A stretch of DNA of 64,000 bases from contig DASPTQ010000283.1 of assembly GCA_035623335.1 (NCBI GenBank), positions 66,668 to 130,667 of the forward strand, written 5' to 3'. The notes below the pieces were generated by a model. It had not been told where the DNA came from, ran no database searches, and was given only the letters and a program-made list of their open reading frames with translations. Shown here one piece after another: positions 57,968-64,000 of the stretch. This stretch comes from JAFAGX01 sp035623335 (GTDB taxonomy: Bacteria; Acidobacteriota; Terriglobia; Terriglobales; Acidobacteriaceae). Every line of letters starts with the position of its first letter. Positions within the stretch are counted from its first letter, which is position 1. The translations under genes were made by a program, and so were the position numbers.

Positions 57968-59506
57968 CTAGTGCACCGGCCATTGCGAAGGCCACCAGTA
58001 GAAATGCCAGTTGGGCCCGCGATGGACCGTGGCAAAGTAGGTCAACAGCGTGAAGCCGACCAGGAAACAAGTGAAAAGCGACACCGCCGCAAGCCGCACC
58101 GAGTCTCTCCTTCGAAGTACATACAACGACCACGCAGCAAAGATGAGCACCAACAAGCTGCCGGGATTGATGGCAATGATCCAGAGTTGATGGATGTTGG
58201 GGACCCAATTCCGGAGCCATCCGTAGTTGACTGTGAAGGCGAGCATGCCGACCGTGACAGCAAGGGAAAAGAGCAGAGACTGCCAAAGCACCGGCTTTTC
58301 ACTCTTTGTTCCAAACCAGACACCTTCGCCGCCTGGCCGCCGGTCGAGGAAAGGAATCAGAGCCAATCCAACCACGACGATCATGGGGATCAACACCCCT
58401 CCAGTAAAGGCGGAATACGAAACCAGTTCCTGAAGTCCGAGGAAGTACCACGGGGCCTTGGCCGGATTCTCTGGAATCGCTGGGTTCGCCAACTCTTTGA
58501 GTGGCGCATCGGAGTAGAACGAGAGAATGACTGTCGTCGCCACTGTGACCATGAAGACGGCAAGCTCAGCCCAGAAGAGGTGCGGCCAGCTCATGACCGT
58601 ATTCTCAGGTCCGCGATTTACAGGTGGACGCTTCCCTTTCACGAGCGCCATCAGTCCGTAGGTTTTGGTTGCCAGCGGCTGAAAGACCGGCCGTTTCTGC
58701 CCGCCCCATTCCGCAATTCCGCCGGGCGCGTCTTCTGGCTTGGCGAGGCCGCCATCTTTGCGAATTCGCCAGAAGTGGACGCCCATAAGCGTGACCAACG
58801 CCAGAGGCAGAACGAATACGTGCAAGACATAGAAACGGATTAGCGAATCCTGGCCGACAACGTTCGCTCCCAGCAAGAGCCGTTTCTGGAAGCCACCGGG
58901 ATCAAAGAACTTCGTAATCCCGATTGCGTCAGTCAACTCTCGCGGCGAGTTGGCGATGTTCGAACCAATTGTGATAGCCCAGTAGGCAAGCTGATCCCAG
59001 GGCAACAGGTAGCCGGTAAAGCTCAATGCCAAAGTGATGACCAGCAGTCCTAGCCCCACCAGCCAATTGAACTCGCGCGGCTTCTTGTAGCTGGCGGTGA
59101 AGAACACTCTCGCCATGTGCAGCAGGACTGTAAGCACCATCAACTGCGCCGACCAGCGGTGGATATTGCGAATGAAGCGACCAGTAGACACGGTGAAATG
59201 AATGTCTTTGATCGACTGATATGCCAGGTCGGTAGATGGCTTGTAATAGACCATGAGAAGCACGCCCGTCACGAGAGTGAGAATGAAACTGGCGGTGGCC
59301 ATCAGTCCGAGTCCAAAGGTGAGCGTGGGCTTCAGAGTACGCACGTGGACTCGCACGCTGTGAATGTGCAGAAAGAGGTTGTGAAAGGTGGCCTGTGACT
59401 CTTCACGTTCCGACTCAGGATTCTTCCCCAGGCGGAAACATGCGTCCTTCACGGTTTGTGGAAGCTGGCGAAGGTTCTGAACAAATTCTTGAGGCGCAGT
59501 AGCCAC
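57968..59506 (-). CDS. cytochrome b of a bc-type quinol oxidoreductase
   Basis: A 512-residue inner-membrane protein with about eight or nine helices; heme b ligands appear as two His pairs (HRWSAQLMVLTVLLH and HVFVLPLALVTLMGVH). The usual PEWY Qo motif reads APWYFLG, as in bacterial and archaeal variants. It resembles a fused b6/subunit IV type with a C-terminal extension of several helices (about 410-500). With the adjacent Rieske and hexaheme genes it forms a quinol:cytochrome c complex. Gap to the Rieske stop is 11 bases. Confidence 0.92.
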   Translation of the reverse strand: MATAPQEFVQNLRQLPQTVKDACFRLGKNPESEREESQATFHNLFLHIHSVRVHVRTLKPTLTFGLGLMATASFILTLVTGVLLMVYYKPSTDLAYQSIKDIHFTVSTGRFIRNIHRWSAQLMVLTVLLHMARVFFTASYKKPREFNWLVGLGLLVITLALSFTGYLLPWDQLAYWAITIGSNIANSPRELTDAIGITKFFDPGGFQKRLLLGANVVGQDSLIRFYVLHVFVLPLALVTLMGVHFWRIRKDGGLAKPEDAPGGIAEWGGQKRPVFQPLATKTYGLMALVKGKRPPVNRGPENTVMSWPHLFWAELAVFMVTVATTVILSFYSDAPLKELANPAIPENPAKAPWYFLGLQELVSYSAFTGGVLIPMIVVVGLALIPFLDRRPGGEGVWFGTKSEKPVLWQSLLFSLAVTVGMLAFTVNYGWLRNWVPNIHQLWIIAINPGSLLVLIFAAWSLYVLRRRDSVRLAAVSLFTCFLVGFTLLTYFATVHRGPNWHFYWWPSQWPVH

Positions 59507-59517
59507 GATCTTGTCTC

Positions 59518-59982
59518 CTACACGCGGTAGCGCGTGCCCTCCGGAACTTCGTTATCTGCATTCACCACCAGATCGCCATTGGCCGAGCGGCCGACCTCAA
59601 GCCATGGGAGCGGCCTAGGAGCCGGTCCGCCTACAACCCGACCACGGCTATCGAATCGTGAGCCGTGACACGGACAAGCAAAACCATCCTTTGTCCGGGC
59701 TACCGTGCACCCCAGGTGCGTGCAGGTACTGGTAATTGCATAGAACCCCTCGTCATCGCGGAACAGAACTAGATTCTGGTCGGCAAACGCGGTTTCCGTG
59801 CCTACCGCGAACTGCTCCGGCGGGCCGAGTTTGAAGCGCCGCACCGGACCGGGCAAAACGGAGGGGTTCGGAAGGCGCAGGATCCCTGCGACTGCCGTTC
59901 CAATTGCGGCCAAGAAAGTTCCCATCGAGGCAAGGCTCAGAAAGCTGCGCCGATTGACGGCGGGAGGCTTTAAACGGGACAT
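59518..59982 (-). CDS. Rieske [2Fe-2S] protein
   Basis: A 154-residue protein with a Tat signal-anchor (NRRSFLSLASMGTFLAAIG) and the two cluster loops CTHLGC and CPCHGSRFD. It is the high-potential electron acceptor at the quinol site of the cytochrome b encoded next. The start ATG 59982 is supported by GGAG nearby and overlaps the previous stop by 13 bases; the frame to 60060 is only the overlap with the FeS-flavoprotein gene. Confidence 0.94.
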   Translation of the reverse strand: MSRLKPPAVNRRSFLSLASMGTFLAAIGTAVAGILRLPNPSVLPGPVRRFKLGPPEQFAVGTETAFADQNLVLFRDDEGFYAITSTCTHLGCTVARTKDGFACPCHGSRFDSRGRVVGGPAPRPLPWLEVGRSANGDLVVNADNEVPEGTRYRV

Positions 59983-61874
59983 GGTTTCCACTCCTGCGTG
60001 AACTTGAATCGCTCCATGGTGATCGCCGCGACGGGACAGCGCTGTGCGCACAAACCGCACCGAATGCAGCGCTCTTCGTCTTTGATAATGGCGGAGAGAT
60101 CGGATGGAGCCAGCGACAGTTCTCTCGCCGCTTGCTCCAATTCAGGCGTGAGCGACAGCCGGTCAAACGTGACCAACTTCAGGCACACGGTGGGGCAAAC
60201 ATCAACACAGCCACCGCAGAGAATGCACCGTTCTCCATCGAAAATGGTGTTGACGCCGCAATCCAGACAGCGCCCGGCTTCGGCCTGCGCCTGCTCTTCG
60301 TTGTAGCCGATTTCGACCAGAGCGGTGGCACTCTTCAGCCGCTCTTCGGGAGAAAGCGTTGGAATGGGCAGGCGCGGACGACGCTCATAATGCTTCTCGC
60401 GATGGTATTGTTCGATGGGAAAATGAAATTGGATCTCTTCAGACTTGATTTCCTGTCCGCACAGGTAGCGATATACAGAGCGGGCCGCCTGCTTACCGCT
60501 GGCGATCGCGTGAATCATGAGCCGGGGCCCATAGGCAATGTCGCCGGCAATGAAGACTCCCGGCGCCGATGTTGCGCAGGTTGCCGGATCGTTAACGATC
60601 TGTTGTGGCGATCGCATCTCGATCCCATCCCGCTGTGCATCAATAAATGACAAGTCGGCGGCCTGTCCGACCGAGAGGAGCACGGTGTCTCCTTCGATTT
60701 CAGTTGTTAGCGACTCGTCGAACTTCGGGGCAAACTTTCTGTTCTCGTCATAGACCTGAGTGCATCGCGCGAACCTCACTCCGCGCACGAACTTTTGGCC
60801 GTTTTCTTCTCGCACCAGAACTTCCCGCGGCCCCCAACTGTTGTGGCGAGTCACGCCCTCTTCGTGCCCTTCCAGGATCTCGACTGTATCGGCGGGCATT
60901 TCTTCCAGTGATTCCAGGCAGACTAGATTGACCTGTCGCACTCCCGCCATGCGCGCCGCCGTACGTGAGACGTCGTACTCCTCCTGGCGCAGCACGGTGC
61001 GGGCGACGTCATATGCCACATTGCCGCCACCGATGACGATCACGCGTTGCCCAAGTTCGACTTTCTTGCCGAGAGAAACGTCGCGCAAAAAATCCACGCC
61101 ACCCCTCACGCCGATTGCGTCGGAATTGGGGATCGGCAAAGCGCGTGAGCGCTTGGCACCGCACGCGATGATGACGGCGGCGTACTCGCTGCGCAGTTGA
61201 GAAAAACTGACATCCTTACCGACCTGCGTGTTGCAGCGGATCTCTACCCCAAGCGACTGAATCACCGCCACTTCGGCGCGGATCAGTTCTCGCGGCAAGC
61301 GATAGCCGGGAACACCCGTATAGAGCATCCCTGCAGGTTGCGGCTCCATTTCAAAAATGGTGGGGCGGAATCCCATCAATGCGAGGTCATGACCGGCGGC
61401 CAGTCCGGCCGGCCCGGAGCCAATAATGGCGATGCGCTCTCCAGTAGGTTTCGGGAACTTGGTGTTTGTCAGCAGGTCGAGCAGGTGGCTGAGTTCTTCA
61501 AGATCGTCGCAAGCGCGTGCCTTGGTATTGCTCTTTAGGTAGGGGAACAAATCGCGACCGGGGTCTGGCCGCGAATCACTGCCGAATTTCTCGCAGGCGA
61601 AGCGCTTGAGGGCGCGAATGGAGATCGGTTGGTCGATGCTTCCCCGTCGGCATGCAGCCTCGCAGGGAGCGCCACAAATCCGTCCACAAAGAGACGCCAG
61701 GGGATTCGGACCACGAGCGATCAAATATGCCTGCTCATAATCGCCCTCAGCAATGGCGCGCACATAACCGCGCGCATCGGTGTGGACCGGACAAGCGTAC
61801 TGACACTTGATCTGTTCCCGCCAATAAAGGTGGTCCGCAAGCCGGACGTTGTATAGAGGTTGCGGAGACTCCAC
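59970..61874 (-). CDS. FeS-flavoprotein, glutamate-synthase-small-subunit-like NAD(P) oxidoreductase
   Basis: A 634-residue cytoplasmic protein. An N-terminal Cys-rich FeS domain (CQYACPVHTD; CGRICGAPCEAAC) is followed by two dinucleotide folds (IAIIGSGPAGLAAG; VIVIGGGNVAYDVA) like GltB-small/DPYD-type proteins, and a C-terminal two-[4Fe-4S] ferredoxin (CILCGGCVDVCPTVC; CIRCGLCAQRCPVAA). It likely transfers electrons between NAD(P)H or ferredoxin and the membrane complex. First gene of the operon, with a regulatory palindrome about 65 bases upstream. Role in this complex is inferred from position. Confidence 0.9.
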   Translation of the reverse strand: MESPQPLYNVRLADHLYWREQIKCQYACPVHTDARGYVRAIAEGDYEQAYLIARGPNPLASLCGRICGAPCEAACRRGSIDQPISIRALKRFACEKFGSDSRPDPGRDLFPYLKSNTKARACDDLEELSHLLDLLTNTKFPKPTGERIAIIGSGPAGLAAGHDLALMGFRPTIFEMEPQPAGMLYTGVPGYRLPRELIRAEVAVIQSLGVEIRCNTQVGKDVSFSQLRSEYAAVIIACGAKRSRALPIPNSDAIGVRGGVDFLRDVSLGKKVELGQRVIVIGGGNVAYDVARTVLRQEEYDVSRTAARMAGVRQVNLVCLESLEEMPADTVEILEGHEEGVTRHNSWGPREVLVREENGQKFVRGVRFARCTQVYDENRKFAPKFDESLTTEIEGDTVLLSVGQAADLSFIDAQRDGIEMRSPQQIVNDPATCATSAPGVFIAGDIAYGPRLMIHAIASGKQAARSVYRYLCGQEIKSEEIQFHFPIEQYHREKHYERRPRLPIPTLSPEERLKSATALVEIGYNEEQAQAEAGRCLDCGVNTIFDGERCILCGGCVDVCPTVCLKLVTFDRLSLTPELEQAARELSLAPSDLSAIIKDEERCIRCGLCAQRCPVAAITMERFKFTQEWKPCPV

Positions 61875-61939
61875 TGCTCTCTCCCCTTAGTGGCTGCGAA
61901 GCAACATTTCACGTTAAGTCCTTCATCAAGCGCAGGCTA

Positions 61940-61951
61940 TGACTAAAGTCA
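61940..61951. promoter_or_regulatory. TGAC-N4-GTCA palindrome, site 2 (CRP/FNR-like)
   Basis: TGACTAAAGTCA is between the operon start (61874, minus) and the hemerythrin gene (62009, plus), about 65 and 57 bases away. It shares the core and flanking GCT with site 1 at 48527. Confidence 0.5.
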
Positions 61952-62008
61952 CGGTGAGTGGTGGTTCAGCGACGTATTCTGTGTTCTGCGGACTCTGGGA
62001 GTGACTAT

Positions 62009-62572
62009 ATGCCTATTCAAATCGGAGCAAAGTCGCACAACTTCAGCGATCCCACCGGCCTCTTGTATGACTGCCACCGGCGAGTGGAGATGTTCCTCGG
62101 AATCTTGGAAGCAGTCGGCAAAATAATTGACCAGCCCCCCAGCGAGGAGACAACCCGTGCCCTGCAATCGGCTCTGCGTTACTTTGCAGAAGCGGCTCCC
62201 AAACACACTGCCGATGAAGAGGAGTCTCTCTTCCCACGACTACGACAGCTAAGTGATCTGGAAGTTGGGTCGGCCTTTCTTAGGCTCGACCGCTTGGAAG
62301 CCGATCATCGCTGGGCTGCTCCGCTGCATTCAGAGGTGGAACAACTGGGAGCGAAATATCTTTTCCGTGGGCCTCTCTCAGCTCCCGAAGTTGACAGGTT
62401 CCGCGCCTCGGTCGCAGATCTCATCGCCATGTACCAGCAGCATATTAACGCCGAAGATGAGCTGATCTTCCCCTTGGCAGCGCGACTATTGTCTGAGCAC
62501 GAAAAAAAAGCCATTGCGAATGAGATGGCAAAGCGGAGAAAACTGCGGTCGATTGATAGCCACCTCCTTTAG
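62009..62572 (+). CDS. hemerythrin-domain protein
   Basis: A 187-residue four-helix protein. Iron ligands are suggested by LLYDCHRRVEMF, KHTADEEESLFPRL, EADHRWAAPLH and YQQHINAEDELIFPLAARLL. Such proteins bind O2, NO or iron, and are common near nitrogen-oxide respiration genes. The start ATG 62009 is preceded by GGGAG; earlier in-frame GTG codons (61958) lack a ribosome site. It is divergent from the molybdoenzyme operon and shares its promoter palindrome. Confidence 0.88.
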   Translation: MPIQIGAKSHNFSDPTGLLYDCHRRVEMFLGILEAVGKIIDQPPSEETTRALQSALRYFAEAAPKHTADEEESLFPRLRQLSDLEVGSAFLRLDRLEADHRWAAPLHSEVEQLGAKYLFRGPLSAPEVDRFRASVADLIAMYQQHINAEDELIFPLAARLLSEHEKKAIANEMAKRRKLRSIDSHLL

Positions 62573-62728
62573 AAAACCGTGATACAGTGCGGACCCTACA
62601 CCGTTCCTCCCACTGGCTCCGCGCGGAACCGCTCAGTCTCAATCCATAGGAGGGTATGAAAACCGGAGCGATTAACGCGAGGCACTTGGTTTTCGTGGCC
62701 GTGAGGCGAAGTCGCGTCACAATGGAAG

Positions 62729-62986
62729 GCGTCGATTTTCTAAACCATTGAAAACAAGATAGTTTGTGGCAGCCGGACCTGTAAGCCGAATTCTCCGGGC
62801 CGCGTTGCAAACACGCAAGTTATTGAAGACGAAAGACCAGGGAGTGTCAGTAAGGTCAAGAAAAACCAGGTCGTCCCTGTCTGGTTCCGGGAAATGGGCA
62901 TAATTGGGGGTGGGAGATGGGAATCGAATTCCTAACCCGGCAGCAAACGAAGGACTTAATGAGCACGGTCGGCAATAATGCGGTGT
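62729..62986 (+). repeat. dispersed repeat, copy D (long)
   Basis: About 260 bases matching copy B along its length except for a replaced central part, and copy C at its left end (GTCGATTTTCTAAACCATTG). Ends with TGGGAATCGAATTCCTAACC and CAAACGAAGGACTTA. It fills most of the gap between the hemerythrin gene and the right-edge gene. Confidence 0.8.
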
Positions 62987-63024
62987 TTCTTCCCGCGTGG
63001 ATAGCGAACAAACAGGGCGCACTG

Positions 63025-64000
63025 ATGAAAAGATATTTTCTTCTGATTGTCTTGGTGCTTTCCTTTTCGTCGGCCGCGATATGCGGTCAGTCACCAGGCA
63101 AGCAAGACAAACACGTCGTCGACCGCTCATCGCCAACAATTCCAATACCGATTCACGGTGTCACGGTCGCTGATAACCGAGACATCAGAAAGGACAAATA
63201 CCTGAATGACGTACTCGAGTCCGTGGGCAATCTGTCTTCGGTCCCCACTGTTCGCCTGACCTATAAGCTGGAGGGGACCGATAGCAATAAAGGTGCGAGA
63301 GCCAGCACATACCTGGCAGCGACGAAAGCGATATCGAGTAAAGCCTACATATTCGCGGAGGTCATCGACTCGGCTTATGAGTTCTGCTTCATGGTCGCAG
63401 ATCACGAAGCACGCTGGAACGAGTACCTGTCCACTCTTGGAGATTACGTCGATATATGGGAAGTCGGAAACGAAATCAACGGCAACTGGCTCGACAATTC
63501 CGATCCAATCCCGATAAAAGGTCAAACTTGTCCCTGGACAATTCCAAACACAACCGACAAAGATGTGATCACGAAGATGATCAATGCTTATCACATCGTG
63601 AAGAATGCGGGACAAGCAGCGGCCCTCACTCTTTACTACGAGCCCAACCCAGCATGCACCACGAGCATGGGGCCTGCGTACGATCCGATCACCTGGGCGA
63701 CCCAGAACATTCCTTCTGATATGAAAGCGGGATTGAATTATGTCCTGCTCAGCTATTACCGCGACAAATGCCTGAATTTCAACCCTGATCTTGCGGCGTT
63801 ATTCACCCAATTGCACAAGATATTTCCCAACGCCAAACTTGGCATGGGGGAATGGGGCTACAGCAAAGGCAGGCCAAATAAAGCTAAGCTCACGAAGCTG
63901 CTCAACGAGGGCTATGCCTTCCATCCCGATGTTCCGAACTGGGTTGGAGGTGTGTTCTTTTGGGAGTACGGAACTGATGCTGTACCCTACAATCCCCAGC
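63025..64000 (+). CDS. secreted glycoside hydrolase-like (TIM-barrel) protein, partial at window edge
   Basis: An open frame of over 325 residues running off the end. A signal peptide (RYFLLIVLVLSFSSAAICGQ) precedes a domain with WEVGNEINGNW and LGMGEWGYSKG, which look like the acid/base and nucleophile Glu strands of clan GH-A glycosidases, plus YVLLSYYRD and GGVFFWEYGTD. The specific family is not assigned. Lysine and AT-rich codons are commoner here than in the rest of the window, and repeat D lies 39 bases upstream, which suggests acquisition by transfer. Confidence 0.65.
   Translation, partial: MKRYFLLIVLVLSFSSAAICGQSPGKQDKHVVDRSSPTIPIPIHGVTVADNRDIRKDKYLNDVLESVGNLSSVPTVRLTYKLEGTDSNKGARASTYLAATKAISSKAYIFAEVIDSAYEFCFMVADHEARWNEYLSTLGDYVDIWEVGNEINGNWLDNSDPIPIKGQTCPWTIPNTTDKDVITKMINAYHIVKNAGQAAALTLYYEPNPACTTSMGPAYDPITWATQNIPSDMKAGLNYVLLSYYRDKCLNFNPDLAALFTQLHKIFPNAKLGMGEWGYSKGRPNKAKLTKLLNEGYAFHPDVPNWVGGVFFWEYGTDAVPYNPQ

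Overview
The window most likely comes from an Acidobacteriota genome (Koribacter/Terriglobia-like soil lineage). This rests on a VWFA-related protein of the type that is expanded in acidobacteria, two Ser/Thr kinases fused to TolB-like beta-propellers, a GAF/TonB-like proline-rich scaffold, high GC content, and TATAAT boxes placed only 7-11 bases before start codons. No rRNA, tRNA, CRISPR array, transposase or integrase was recognised.

Region 1 (1-12.8 kb) is mostly housekeeping: a cytoplasmic molybdopterin oxidoreductase, bamA and an OmpH/Skp chaperone (outer-membrane biogenesis, with matching promoters), a TonB-like protein, alr, an alpha/beta hydrolase, a GNAT remnant, glyA and a GT4 glycosyltransferase. 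Region 2 (12.8-29.6 kb) is mixed: a small basic protein, the GAF/TonB-like scaffold, a GntR-slipin-ExbD-like operon with a palindromic operator, a PAP2 and radical-SAM pair, an AI-2E family permease, the VWFA protein, a decayed PAS gene, a penicillin-acylase-family hydrolase, a frameshifted membrane protein, a four-helix membrane protein, a VOC protein and DNA polymerase IV. Region 3 (29.8-44.2 kb) holds a CehA/McbA-type PHP hydrolase, a coupled pair of Tat-type hydrolases (amidohydrolase and agmatine-deiminase family), an LplT-PlsC-acyl-ligase fusion, and two convergent kinases.

Region 4 (44.3-64 kb) is accessory. Four copies of a dispersed repeat lie here, with decayed genes beside them: a 5'-truncated apbE, and an octaheme hydroxylamine-oxidoreductase-like cytochrome whose middle part is inverted in place. 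Its core is an eight-gene minus-strand operon (61.9 to 51.3 kb): FeS-flavoprotein, Rieske protein, cytochrome b, hexaheme cytochrome c, NarG/SerA/NxrA-like Mo subunit, NarH-like FeS subunit, heme-b gamma subunit and a TorD/NarJ-like chaperone. Together they look like a quinol:cytochrome c module feeding a periplasmic type II molybdoenzyme, so anaerobic respiration of nitrate or another oxyanion is likely; the substrate is not determinable from sequence. Two hemerythrin-domain genes lie divergently from minus-strand genes, each sharing a TGAC-N4-GTCA palindrome in the divergent promoter, which suggests a common CRP/FNR-type regulator.

The most unusual item is a Spx/ArsC-family gene at 50846-51202. 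It is intact except for a TGA at the exact codon of the catalytic cysteine, with a hairpin downstream that fits a bacterial SECIS: either a selenoprotein or a recent nonsense mutation. The window ends inside a secreted glycosidase-like gene.
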